Shown here: piece by piece, positions 15,967-24,124 of the stretch
Layout: every line of letters starts with the position of its first letter
How positions within the stretch are numbered: position 1 is the stretch's first letter
Assembly (NCBI GenBank): GCA_902478605.1
Contig: CABSLQ010000019.1
Span: 1 to 47,268, forward strand
Reading direction: 5' to 3'
From: an uncultured Oscillospiraceae bacterium
Lineage (GTDB): Bacteria > Bacillota > Clostridia > Oscillospirales > Acutalibacteraceae
DNA length: 47,268 bases
Translations under genes and position numbers: made by a program
Notes under the pieces: generated by a model
What the model was told of the DNA's origin: nothing
What the model saw: the letters and a program-made list of their open reading frames with translations, nothing else
Database searches by the model: none

Positions 15967-16001
15967 GAGAAGCCGGACAGAAAGCCCGGCTTCTCTTTTT
16001 T
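15967..16001 (+). terminator. Second terminator after the hexuronate operon
   Basis: A ten-base stem GAGAAGCCGG / CCGGCTTCTC with a nine-base loop is followed by six T residues. Confidence 0.85.
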
Positions 16002-16022
16002 GCCCGGATAAAAGCGGGCACT

Positions 16023-17393
16023 TCAATCCGCCGTAAAGCAGGCGGTGCAGAACCGGTTGGTACAGCCGGTACAGGCCTGTTTCAGCCCCTCCAGCGAGAT
16101 GTAGCCGAGGCTGTCCGCGCCGATAATGCGGCGGATATCTTCCACGCGCATATGGTTGGCGATCAGATTCTTTTCGCTGCCGATGTCGGTGCCGAACTGG
16201 CAGGTATGGCGGAAAGGGGGCGAGGAAATGCGCATATGCACCTCTGCCGCGCCCGCACTGCGCAGGCTCCGGACGATTTTTTCGCTGGTGGTGCCCCGCA
16301 CGATGGAATCGTCCACAAGCACCACCCGCTTGCCGCGCACCGCCGCGGACAGGGGGTTCAGCTTCAGGCGCACGGCGTTGTCCCGCTGCACCTGGGTCGG
16401 AAAGATAAAGCTGCGGCCGATATAGCGGTTTTTCATGAATCCCGCCACCAGCGGAATGCCGCTTTGCGCGCTGTATCCGGCGGCGGCTTCCAACCCGGAA
16501 TCGGGAACGCCGCAGACCATATCGGCTTCCACGGGGTGTTCTTTGGCCAGGATCCGCCCCATCGCCTGCCGGGCTTCATACACGCTCAGCCCGTCGAGAA
16601 TCGAATCCGGCCGGGAAAAGTAGACGTACTCAAAAATGCACAGGCCGCCCTGCGGGCTCCGGGAAGAGGGAATGGTGTCCTGCCCCACCAGCCGGCCGTC
16701 CTTCATCACCAGGATTTCCCCGGGGCGTATATCCCGTATCACATGAAAGCCGCCCACTTCCAGCGCACAGCTTTCGGACGCCACCGCCATGCAGTCCTCT
16801 TCCTGTCCCAGACAGAGCGGCCGGTATCCGTCCGGATCCCGCACCGCCACCAGCCTGTCCTCGCCGGCGATAACAAGCGAAAACGCCCCCTGCAGCTGCG
16901 CGGCGGCTGCCCGAATGCCCGCCAGAAAGTCTCCTTTCTGCACCGTGTGCCAGGCGATAAGCTGGGAAATGACCTCGCTGTCGCTGGTGGCGGCAAAATG
17001 CAGGCCCCGTTCGCGCAGATATTCCCGCAGCACGGGGGCGTTGGTGATGTTGCCGTTATGCGCCACGGCGAAGCGGCCGGTCAGATATTCCGCAACAAAG
17101 GGCCCCGTGTTTTCCCGGGTGCAGGCGCCGGTGGTGGAATACCGGGTGTGTCCCACCGCTGTCCCGCCGCAGGATAACCGTTCCATCACCGCCGGGGTGA
17201 ACACCTCGCTGACCAGCCCGAGATCCTTGTGGCACACAATGCCCCCGGCATGCAGCACGGCGATGCCGGCCCCTTCCTGTCCGCGGTGCTGCAGGGTTAA
17301 CAGCCCGTTGAGGGTCAGGCCCGCCGCATCGGTACGCGTTGAGCTCACCCCGAAAACGGCACATTCTTCCGTCAGCTTATCGTCAAGTCTCAT
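16023..17393 (-). CDS. purF: Amidophosphoribosyltransferase (glutamine PRPP amidotransferase)
   Basis: PurF makes phosphoribosylamine from PRPP and glutamine, the first step of purine synthesis. The 456-residue protein has a ten-residue propeptide before the nucleophile C11 (EECAVFGV). A glutaminase domain holds GHTRYSTTG and AHNGNITN. The phosphoribosyltransferase domain has the PRPP motif VVLVDDSIVRGTTS at 357-370. Cysteines C252, C398, C449 and C452 fit the [4Fe-4S] ligands of the Bacillus type. The C-terminus stops right after CFTAD, slightly shorter than usual. Its start overlaps the ANTAR gene by 11 bases, so it belongs to the glutamate synthase operon and not to a purine cluster. Confidence 0.94.
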   Translation of the reverse strand: MRLDDKLTEECAVFGVSSTRTDAAGLTLNGLLTLQHRGQEGAGIAVLHAGGIVCHKDLGLVSEVFTPAVMERLSCGGTAVGHTRYSTTGACTRENTGPFVAEYLTGRFAVAHNGNITNAPVLREYLRERGLHFAATSDSEVISQLIAWHTVQKGDFLAGIRAAAAQLQGAFSLVIAGEDRLVAVRDPDGYRPLCLGQEEDCMAVASESCALEVGGFHVIRDIRPGEILVMKDGRLVGQDTIPSSRSPQGGLCIFEYVYFSRPDSILDGLSVYEARQAMGRILAKEHPVEADMVCGVPDSGLEAAAGYSAQSGIPLVAGFMKNRYIGRSFIFPTQVQRDNAVRLKLNPLSAAVRGKRVVLVDDSIVRGTTSEKIVRSLRSAGAAEVHMRISSPPFRHTCQFGTDIGSEKNLIANHMRVEDIRRIIGADSLGYISLEGLKQACTGCTNRFCTACFTAD

Positions 17394-17937
17394 ACGTTTT
17401 CAAAATCCCTTCTGCTATCGCCCGCTTGGTCATGCGCCTGTCCATGGCCTGCTTTTCAATGTATCGGTGTGCCTCTCTCTCTTCCATCTTCATTTGGGAA
17501 ACGAGAATGCATTTGGCGCGATCGATCAGGCGGAGATCGTCCAGCTTGCCTTTGAGCGCCCGGTTCTCCTCCCGCACGGCCTGCATGCGCCGCTGCGCCA
17601 CCGCCACCGCTTTAAGGGAGGCGGCGTAAAGCGCCCGGCTGCCCGGCTTTGTCAGGACAAGGATCCCGTCTTCTTCCAGCGCATCGGGCGGCTGCCCGGC
17701 CGTGATGAGGACGACCTGTCCCGTAATCCGGCCGGCCATATACCGGGCAAGACGGAAGCCCGGGCCGTCCGGCAGGGGGGCGTCGATGATGCATAGGGCG
17801 AAATCCTGCCGCTCTGCCAACCGGCGGGCCTCTTCACAGGAAGAGGACGCGACTGCCGTCTGCCCGGCGTCCGCGCCCAGAAGTTCCCTCAAAAAGCATA
17901 CGCTTCTCTCCGACTTGGAGACAATCATCACGTCCAC
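17383..17937 (-). CDS. ANTAR-domain antitermination regulator (AmiR/NasT type)
   Basis: This 184-residue protein has an N-terminal receiver-like domain and a C-terminal ANTAR RNA-binding domain (about 122-184; LKGKLDDLRLIDRAKCILVSQMKMEEREAHRYIEKQAMDRRMTKRAIAEGIL, given here only as the span and ends). The receiver keeps a possible phosphoacceptor D52 (CIIDAPLPDG) and K97. It lacks the usual acidic pair near the N-terminus (SKSE instead), so phosphorylation control is doubtful. GTG 17937 is chosen because AAAGGAAG lies eight bases upstream. In clostridia, ANTAR proteins beside glnA/glt genes act as nitrogen antiterminators, which is the likely role here. Confidence 0.9.
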   Translation of the reverse strand: MDVMIVSKSERSVCFLRELLGADAGQTAVASSSCEEARRLAERQDFALCIIDAPLPDGPGFRLARYMAGRITGQVVLITAGQPPDALEEDGILVLTKPGSRALYAASLKAVAVAQRRMQAVREENRALKGKLDDLRLIDRAKCILVSQMKMEEREAHRYIEKQAMDRRMTKRAIAEGILKTYET

Positions 17938-17970
17938 GCCGCCATCTTCCTTTCTGCCCGGCGGATCGGT

Positions 17971-18687
17971 TCAGTTGGGGGTATACAGCTGCTGATACGG
18001 GTTTTTTGCGTTGGGGCGCAGCAGATAAAAGGTATCGTGCAGAAGCCCCGCGGCATCGATATCAAAGCGGCGGCCGAATTCCTGCAAGTAGGGGGCGATG
18101 GCCTCCATTTCCTCGGGCGGGGCAATGTCCGCCGTCACCTGGGCGGGCAAATCGGGCAGCGGCAGCGGGGTGCGGATGAAAATGCGGCCTCCGTGCATGC
18201 CGTTGCCGGTGAAATTGCCCACCGGGACACCGTCGCAGCCGAGCCCCAGCACAATGAGGATGCCACCCGCCAGATACTCGCCAAAAAAGCTGCCGACCCG
18301 GCCGCCCACGACAAGAACCGGCTGCTGCTGTTCATAGGCCTTCATATGGATGCCGGCGCGGTACCCGGCATTGCCGCGCACATAGATGGCGCCGCCCCGC
18401 ATGGCGTAGCCCAGCGCGTCGCCGGCGCTGCCGTGTACGATGATTTCCCCGGCGTTCATGGTATCGCCAACCGCGTCCTGCACGTTGCCGTACACCTCGA
18501 TGACGGCGCCGTCCAGGTAGGCGCCCAGCGCATTGCCCGGCGTGCCCTGGATAGTCACCGTCTTATCCCGCAGCCCGCTGGCAATAAATCGCTGCCCGCA
18601 GCAGTCCTGAATGCATAGGTTGCCGTCCGCCCTCTTCACCTGTTGGTTCAGTGTGCGGAAATCCATGTTTTTTGCGGATAGTATCAT
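17971..18687 (-). CDS. Glutamate synthase GXGXG-domain subunit (stand-alone)
   Basis: The 238-residue protein is the beta-helical GXGXG domain that forms the C-terminal end of ordinary large-subunit glutamate synthases, here as its own ORF. Repeating glycine turns are visible: GTPGNALGAYLDG, GNVQDAVGDTMNAG, GSAGDALGYAMRGG, GNAGYRAGIHM and GGRVGSFFGEYLAGG. In fused enzymes this domain is structural and helps channel ammonia. ATG 18687 is preferred over an upstream frame because GGGGTGAT precedes it and the longer version would overlap the synthase gene. It follows the synthase ORF by 46 bases. Confidence 0.9.
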   Translation of the reverse strand: MILSAKNMDFRTLNQQVKRADGNLCIQDCCGQRFIASGLRDKTVTIQGTPGNALGAYLDGAVIEVYGNVQDAVGDTMNAGEIIVHGSAGDALGYAMRGGAIYVRGNAGYRAGIHMKAYEQQQPVLVVGGRVGSFFGEYLAGGILIVLGLGCDGVPVGNFTGNGMHGGRIFIRTPLPLPDLPAQVTADIAPPEEMEAIAPYLQEFGRRFDIDAAGLLHDTFYLLRPNAKNPYQQLYTPN

Positions 18688-18733
18688 ATTGATCACCCCG
18701 TTCTTGCAAATGACAGGCGAGCGGACGCCTCGC

Positions 18734-20239
18734 TCACTCGCCGGCGTATTGGACACCGAGGATCTGCAGTTCCTTTTCATTGAGCCCCACACCGCGCAGC
18801 ATCAGGCGGTTCCCCTTGAGGCTTTCGATGGAATTGATCCCCATGCCGCCCAGCATTTCTTCGATCTCATGCCGCCAGGCGGTCATCAGATTCACCAGCC
18901 GGCGGCATCCGGCATCCGGATTCAGCCGGGCCGCCAGTTCCGGCACCTGGGTCGCAATTCCCCAGTTGCAGCGCCCCGACTGGCAGTTCCGGCAAAGGTG
19001 ACAGCCGAGGGCCATCAGGGCCGCCGTCCCGATGTAGACGCAGTCCGCCCCGAGGGCGATGGCCTTGATGACGTCGGCGCTCGAGCGGATACCGCCGCCC
19101 GCGATGATGGAAACGCGGTCCCGTATGCCTTCCTCCCGCAGCCGGCTGTCCACGCTGGCCAGCGCCAGCTCGATGGGGATGCCGACGTGGTCGCGGATGC
19201 GGGTGGGGGCGGCGCCCGTCCCGCCGCGGAACCCGTCGATGGCGATGATATCGGCCCCGCTGCGGGCGATGCCGCTCGCAATGGCGGAAATATTGTGCAC
19301 AGCCGCGATCTTGACAATCACCGGCTTTTGGTAGTCGGTCACCTCTTTGAGCGAGTAGATAAGCTGCCGCAGGTCTTCAATGGAATAGATGTCGTGATGG
19401 GGAGCGGGGGAGATGGCGTCGGCCCCTTCGGGGATCCTGCGGGTTTTGGAAATATCCCCCACGATCTTGGCGCCGGGCAGATGCCCGCCGATCCCCGGCT
19501 TGGCCCCCTGGCCGATCTTGATCTCGATGGCGGCGCCGACGTTCAGATAGCCGGGATGGACGCCGAAGCGGCCCGACGCCACCTGGACCACCGTATGGTC
19601 GCCGTAACGGTACAAATTCCGGTGCAGGCCGCCCTCGCCGGTGTTATACAGAATGCCCAGCTCCTCGGCGGCGCGGGCGAGGCATTCGTGCACGTTATAG
19701 CTCACCGAGCCGTAGCTCATGGCCGAAAACATCATGGGCATGGACAGCGTCAGATGGGGCGGCCGGTTGTCGATGAGACGGCCGTCTTTATCCCGCTCCA
19801 TCCGCTGCGGCTTGGCCCCCAGAAACACGCGCGTTTCCATCGGTTCCCGCAGGGGATCGATGGAGGGATTGGTGACCTGCGACGCGTTGAGCAGCAGCTT
19901 GTCGAAATAAACGGGGTATGGCTGGGGATTCCCCATACTGGACAGCAGCACGCCGCCGCTTTCTGCCTGGCGGTAGATCTCGTTCATCAAATCGGGACTC
20001 CAGCTGGCGTTTTCCCGATAGGTATTGCCGCTTTTGACGATTTTCAGCGCCCGCGTGGGGCAGAAGGCGACGCAGCGCTGGCAGTCGACGCATTTGGCTT
20101 CATCGCATATAAAACGGTTTTCCTCCGGCACAAACCGGTGCACACCGTTTGCGCACTGCCGCTCGCACGCCCGGCAGAGCGTGCAGCGGTTCATGTCCCG
20201 AACCACCTCATATGCCGGATAGATATCGTGAAGGCCCAT
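18734..20239 (-). CDS. Glutamate synthase central/FMN-domain subunit with ferredoxin domain
   Basis: This 501-residue ORF joins an N-terminal 2x[4Fe-4S] ferredoxin domain (C19, C22, C25, C29 and C50, C53, C56, C60) to the FMN-binding synthase barrel. The barrel shows MSYGSVSYNVHECLARAAEELG, GQGAKPGIGGHLPG, DGFRGGTGAAP and IAGGGIRSSADVIKAIALGA. The 3Fe-4S-type cysteine cluster CHLCRNCQSGRCNWGIATQ follows. It converts 2-oxoglutarate plus ammonia to glutamate, with electrons entering through the ferredoxin part. ATG 20239 is chosen over ATG 20251, which sits directly on AAAGG. Such split enzymes are known from archaea, Thermotoga and clostridia. Confidence 0.93.
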   Translation of the reverse strand: MGLHDIYPAYEVVRDMNRCTLCRACERQCANGVHRFVPEENRFICDEAKCVDCQRCVAFCPTRALKIVKSGNTYRENASWSPDLMNEIYRQAESGGVLLSSMGNPQPYPVYFDKLLLNASQVTNPSIDPLREPMETRVFLGAKPQRMERDKDGRLIDNRPPHLTLSMPMMFSAMSYGSVSYNVHECLARAAEELGILYNTGEGGLHRNLYRYGDHTVVQVASGRFGVHPGYLNVGAAIEIKIGQGAKPGIGGHLPGAKIVGDISKTRRIPEGADAISPAPHHDIYSIEDLRQLIYSLKEVTDYQKPVIVKIAAVHNISAIASGIARSGADIIAIDGFRGGTGAAPTRIRDHVGIPIELALASVDSRLREEGIRDRVSIIAGGGIRSSADVIKAIALGADCVYIGTAALMALGCHLCRNCQSGRCNWGIATQVPELAARLNPDAGCRRLVNLMTAWRHEIEEMLGGMGINSIESLKGNRLMLRGVGLNEKELQILGVQYAGE

Positions 20240-20418
20240 AGGGATGACCATCCTTTCTGTACAACAGACCGTTGCAAAATACAAGATAGACGCCGGGCCG
20301 GAAAGAGCGCGGCTTTGCAGAATGCCCGCGGCATGGTAATCGAGACATATGCCGGGCGACGGGCTGCGGGTGTGTTTTCTCAGGGGAAAGGCCCGCACGC
20401 CAATGCCGCAGCGGCTCT
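20240..20418 (-). other. Gap inside the glutamate synthase operon
   Basis: The 179 bases between the glutaminase and synthase ORFs are longer than other spacings in this operon. A ribosome site (AGAAAGGATGG) is at the right position for the synthase gene. I see no convincing promoter or conserved ORF in it. Confidence 0.4.
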
Positions 20419-21501
20419 TTATCCCTCCAGGCCGACAATGACGGGTTCCCCGCCGCGGGGCCACCATATGCGGTCGAGCTCCGGCTCGATGCGGCGGATG
20501 GCGGATTCCTCGCTGCCGAAATAGACCTTGCTTCCCCGTTCGCCCACCGCCAGACTGCGCAGCTTCAGGCGGTCGTTGAGCGCCATCAGCCCGCCTTCAA
20601 ACCCCACCAGAATGGAGAAGGGACCCGTGATGAGCTGGGAGGCGAACACCTGGCGGAGATACTCGTGCGTCCGGCGCTTTTCCGGTTCCATGCGCGCGAT
20701 GGTCCGCCAGAAAGGGGCGGCGATGACCGCGGCGATCTCTTCAAAGGAGAGGCCCATCTTGCGGTGCAGATAATCCACCATATACGCGATGACCTCGGTG
20801 TCGGTCTGCAGGGTACAGGTGTATCCGTGCATCTCCATGGCGCGGCGGTTGGCGTCATAGGAAGAAATTTCCCCGTTATGCACCACCGAATAGTTCAGCA
20901 GGGCAAACGGATGGGCACCGCCCCACCAGCCCGGCGTGTTGGTGGGATACCGGCCGTGCGCGGTGAAGCAGTACCCTTCGTACTCCTCCAGACGGTAAAA
21001 GCGCCCCACATCCTCGGGGTAGCCCACCGCCTTGAATACCCCCATGTTTTTTCCGCTGGAAAACACATGGGCGCCGCGTATGCCGGTGTTGATGCGAAAG
21101 ACGCAGCGGGTCACAAATTCCTCCTCGTCCAGCTGGCTGTCCGCCAGCTTGGACGGCAGCGGCGAAAGGAAATACCGCCAAATCATCGGTTCGTCGGTGA
21201 TGGTCTTGATCTTGCGGGTGGGAATCTTGGACAGGTTGACCATATCAAAATGCCGTTCCAGAAAGTCCTCGCATTCCTTTCGGGAGGCGGTATCGTCATA
21301 AAACAGATGAAAGGCGTAGTAGTCCTTGTATTCCGGATAAATACCGTAGGCCGCAAAGCCGCCGCCCAGCCCGTTGGAGCGGTCATGCATGACGGCGATG
21401 GATTCGATGATGGCCTCCCCATTCATGCGGGCGCCCGATTTGTCGAATATTCCCGCGATGGCACAGCCCGACGGGATACGCACTTGTCCTTCCCTTTGCA
21501 T
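20419..21501 (-). CDS. Glutamate synthase glutaminase-domain subunit (class II GATase)
   Basis: The 360-residue protein is the N-terminal amidotransferase domain of glutamate synthase as a separate ORF. It releases ammonia from glutamine for the synthase subunit. The nucleophile is C13 in SGCAIAGIFDKSG, implying removal of a 12-residue leader; this is inferred from class II enzymes. Other motifs are FTAHGRYPTNTPGWWGGAHPF, NYSVVHNGEISSYDANR and LQTDTEVIAYMVDYL. AAAGGAAG lies seven bases before the ATG. It is first in a leftward operon driven by the promoter at 21550-21577. Confidence 0.93.
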   Translation of the reverse strand: MQREGQVRIPSGCAIAGIFDKSGARMNGEAIIESIAVMHDRSNGLGGGFAAYGIYPEYKDYYAFHLFYDDTASRKECEDFLERHFDMVNLSKIPTRKIKTITDEPMIWRYFLSPLPSKLADSQLDEEEFVTRCVFRINTGIRGAHVFSSGKNMGVFKAVGYPEDVGRFYRLEEYEGYCFTAHGRYPTNTPGWWGGAHPFALLNYSVVHNGEISSYDANRRAMEMHGYTCTLQTDTEVIAYMVDYLHRKMGLSFEEIAAVIAAPFWRTIARMEPEKRRTHEYLRQVFASQLITGPFSILVGFEGGLMALNDRLKLRSLAVGERGSKVYFGSEESAIRRIEPELDRIWWPRGGEPVIVGLEG

Positions 21502-21549
21502 AGCGATGCTTCCTTTCCCGGCACGGACTGCCGTTGCTTTCTGTGTATT

Positions 21550-21577
21550 ATTATACTGCCGCTGCTGGGTTTGTCAA
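21550..21577 (-). promoter_or_regulatory. Glutamate synthase operon promoter, TTGACA-N16-TATAAT
   Basis: Read on the minus strand, TTGACA (21577-21572) and TATAAT (21555-21550) are 16 bases apart. The context TTGACAAACC and CGGCAGTATA is shared with the divergent glnA promoter. The 40-base leader that follows can form CGGCA-N5-TGCCG. Confidence 0.82.
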
Positions 21578-21690
21578 GAGAAAAATGAAATTTTTAAATT
21601 TGTATATTGCAAAAATGTGGTGTTAAATCAAATTAATGAAGTAAAAATTGAGTTTAATGAAATTTTATAAAAAATAAATTTCAAAAACAC

Positions 21691-21719
21691 TTGACAAACC
21701 ATGTGAACGGCAGTATACT
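21691..21719 (+). promoter_or_regulatory. glnA promoter, TTGACA-N17-TATACT
   Basis: TTGACA at 21691-21696 and TATACT at 21714-21719 are 17 bases apart, in a strongly AT-rich stretch between the two divergent nitrogen operons. Confidence 0.85.
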
Positions 21720-21730
21720 GGTATCACGGA

Positions 21731-21775
21731 CAGCAAAGGCGCTGCGGACCGGGATAGGTCTGCGGCGCCTTTGCC
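21731..21775 (+). promoter_or_regulatory. Long hairpin in the glnA leader
   Basis: GCAAAGGCGC-T-GCGGACC, loop GGGATA, then GGTCTGC-G-GCGCCTTTGC forms a stem of about 17 pairs starting a few bases after the predicted transcription start. Only CGTTTCTG follows, so it is a poor intrinsic terminator by itself. A second small repeat, TTTCTGA-G-TCAGAAA, lies before the ribosome site. It may be an attenuation element for the ANTAR protein, but I could not draw the standard paired hexaloop hairpins. Confidence 0.6.
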
Positions 21776-21805
21776 GTTTCTGAGTCAGAAAAAGGAGTGA
21801 CCGGT

Positions 21806-23899
21806 ATGAAAAACCTCCCCAGCCTGTACGGCAGTATGGTCTTCAACGACGCCGTCATGCAGGCGCGCCTGCCCAAAAACGTGTACGCCGCGCTGAAAAA
21901 GACCATGGCCCGCGGCACCCACCTGGAGCTGGATGTGGCCAATGTGGTGGCCAATGCGATGAAGGACTGGGCCGTGGAGCATGGGGCGACCCATTTTACC
22001 CACTGGTTTCAGCCCATGACCGGCGTGACGGCGGAGAAGCACGACAGCTTTATTTCCCCGATGGAGGGCGGCCGCGTGCTCATGGAGTTTTCGGGCAAGG
22101 AACTGGTCCGGGGGGAACCGGATGCGTCCAGTTTCCCTTCGGGGGGGCTGCGCGCCACCTTTGAGGCGAGAGGGTATACCGTATGGGATATCACCTCCTA
22201 TGCGTTTTTAAAGGACGGGACGCTGTATATTCCCACGGCCTTCTGCTCCTACAGCGGGGAGGCGCTGGACAAAAAGACGCCGCTGCTTCGCTCGATGGAG
22301 GCGCTTGACCGGCAGGCGATGCGTATCCTGCACCTGTTCGGCAACACCACGGCCCGGCGGGTTATCACCACGGTGGGACCGGAGCAGGAATATTTCCTCG
22401 TGGATCAGGCGCTGTACGAGAAACGGCCGGATCTGGTCTATACCGGCCGCACGCTGTTCGGTGCCCGGCCGCCCAAAGGGCAGGAGATGGAGGATCATTA
22501 CTTCGGCAGCATCAAGCCGCGGGTGGCGGCTTTTATGCGGGATTTGGAAGAGGAGCTGTGGAAGCTGGGAGTCCCGGCCAAGACCAAGCACAATGAGGTC
22601 GCGCCGGCGCAGCATGAGCTCGCCCCCGTTTTCGAGACCACCAACATCGCCTGCGATCACAACCAGCTGACCATGGAGTTGATGAAAACGGTGGCGGCCC
22701 GGCACGGGCTGGCCTGCCTGCTGCACGAAAAGCCTTTTGCGGGCGTCAACGGCAACGGCAAGCACAACAACTGGTCGCTGAGCACCGACACCGGCGTCAA
22801 CCTGCTGGAGCCGGGAGACACCCCTTATGAGAACGCGCAGTTTCTGCTTTTCCTGATGGCGGTCATCAAGGCGGTGGACGATTATCAGGATCTGCTGCGC
22901 GTATCGGCGGCCAGCGCGGGCAACGACCACCGCCTGGGGGCCAATGAGGCGCCGCCCGCCATCGTTTCGATGTTCCTGGGAGATGAGCTGACCGGCATCC
23001 TGGAAAGCCTGGAGTCGGGGGCGGCTTACCACGGGCCGGAGAAGCACCCGATGGAAATCGGCGTCACCGTGCTGCCCCATTTCCCCAAGGATACCACCGA
23101 CCGCAACCGCACCTCGCCCTTTGCCTTCACCGGCAATAAGTTCGAGTTCCGCATGCTGGGTTCCGCCTTTTCCATCGCCGGGCCCAACATCGTGCTCAAC
23201 ACCGTGGTGGCCGAGTCGCTGCGTGTCTTTGCGGATCGTCTGGAAGGGGCGGCCGATTTTCAGGAGGAGCTGGCCGCGCTCATCCGGGAAACCATCCGGG
23301 CACACAAGCGGATCATTTTCAACGGCAACAGCTATTCCGACGAATGGGTGGCCGAGGCCGAGCGGCGCGGCCTGTCCAATCTCAGGAATACGGCGGAGGC
23401 GCTGCCTGCTTTTGTATCCCCCAAGAGCATCGAGCTGTTTACCCGGCACCACGTGTTTTCCGAGACGGAGCTGTATTCCCGTTATGAGATTCTCCTCGAG
23501 GGATACAGCAAAACGGTGCGCATCGAGGCACTCACCATGGTGGACATGGTCAAGCGGGATGTCATCCCCGCCTGCATCGGCTATCAAAATGAGCTGCTGG
23601 AGCTTTTGCAGGCTAAAAAGGCCTGCGGCGTGCAGGACCAGACACTGGAGGGACGGCTGTCGGAGAAGATTGCGGCCCTGTCCGGATGCCTGCTTCAAAA
23701 GCTGGACGCGTTGGAAAACGCCTTGCTGAATCCGCCGGCGGACGCTTCTTCGCCGCAGGAGCAGGCCGATTATTACCGCGGGCATGTTTTCCGCGACATG
23801 TCCGAGCTGCGCCTTGTGGTGGATGAGCTGGAAACGCTGGTATCCAAAAAGCACTGGACGCTCCCCACTTACGCGGATCTGCTGTACAGTGTGCATTGA
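21806..23899 (+). CDS. glnA: Glutamine synthetase type III
   Basis: The 697-residue enzyme makes glutamine from glutamate, ammonia and ATP. Its length and the segments HFTHWFQPMTGVTAEKHDSF, GPEQEYFLVD, HNEVAPAQHELAP, NGNGKHNNWSLST, GNDHRLGANEAPP and DRNRTSPFAFTGNKFEFRM mark it as the type III (GlnN) class found in clostridia, Bacteroides and cyanobacteria, not the 450-residue type I. ATG 21806 is used because GGAG ends nine bases upstream. It is single-gene, divergent from the glutamate synthase operon, and ends at a strong terminator. Together the two loci form a GS/GOGAT ammonium assimilation unit. Confidence 0.96.
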   Translation: MKNLPSLYGSMVFNDAVMQARLPKNVYAALKKTMARGTHLELDVANVVANAMKDWAVEHGATHFTHWFQPMTGVTAEKHDSFISPMEGGRVLMEFSGKELVRGEPDASSFPSGGLRATFEARGYTVWDITSYAFLKDGTLYIPTAFCSYSGEALDKKTPLLRSMEALDRQAMRILHLFGNTTARRVITTVGPEQEYFLVDQALYEKRPDLVYTGRTLFGARPPKGQEMEDHYFGSIKPRVAAFMRDLEEELWKLGVPAKTKHNEVAPAQHELAPVFETTNIACDHNQLTMELMKTVAARHGLACLLHEKPFAGVNGNGKHNNWSLSTDTGVNLLEPGDTPYENAQFLLFLMAVIKAVDDYQDLLRVSAASAGNDHRLGANEAPPAIVSMFLGDELTGILESLESGAAYHGPEKHPMEIGVTVLPHFPKDTTDRNRTSPFAFTGNKFEFRMLGSAFSIAGPNIVLNTVVAESLRVFADRLEGAADFQEELAALIRETIRAHKRIIFNGNSYSDEWVAEAERRGLSNLRNTAEALPAFVSPKSIELFTRHHVFSETELYSRYEILLEGYSKTVRIEALTMVDMVKRDVIPACIGYQNELLELLQAKKACGVQDQTLEGRLSEKIAALSGCLLQKLDALENALLNPPADASSPQEQADYYRGHVFRDMSELRLVVDELETLVSKKHWTLPTYADLLYSVH

Positions 23900-23927
23900 T
23901 CCTTATAATAATCCGATGTGTTCGCAA

Positions 23928-23969
23928 AACCGGGACGGCGCTGACGAAACAACGCCGTCCCGGTTTTTA
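23928..23969 (+). terminator. glnA terminator
   Basis: ACCGGGACGGCG and CGCCGTCCCGGT form a twelve-base stem with a loop of about 12 bases, followed by a T run. Confidence 0.9.
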
Positions 23970-24009
23970 TCTGCCGGTGCGGCGGGAAAAGGCGCGCGGA
24001 GGCTGATAC

Positions 24010-24072
24010 GACAAAATTGTCAAATAAGCTGACAAAAAAGACATAGACACCCGCTTTTATAACCGATATACT
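24010..24072 (+). promoter_or_regulatory. Promoter TAGACA-N17-TATACT with upstream GACAA/TTGTC repeats
   Basis: TAGACA (24044-24049) and TATACT (24067-24072) are 17 bases apart. Upstream, GACAA (24010), TTGTC (24017) and GACAA (24031) form overlapping inverted repeats suited to a regulator. The -35 sits in GACATAGACACC, a sequence nearly repeated at 25171. Confidence 0.65.
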
Positions 24073-24124
24073 ATACTCTAACTATACTGGCGGGGTAATC
24101 GCGGCATTGGGAGGCACAGGACCC

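Noticed and set aside
15777..17177. Long open frame antisense to purF
   Set aside because: Same cause. The reverse strand encodes PurF with all catalytic and cluster residues.
21724..21806. Standard ANTAR two-hairpin target in the glnA leader
   Set aside because: The main loop is GGGATA and lacks the A at position 1 and G at position 4, and no second hexaloop hairpin precedes it.
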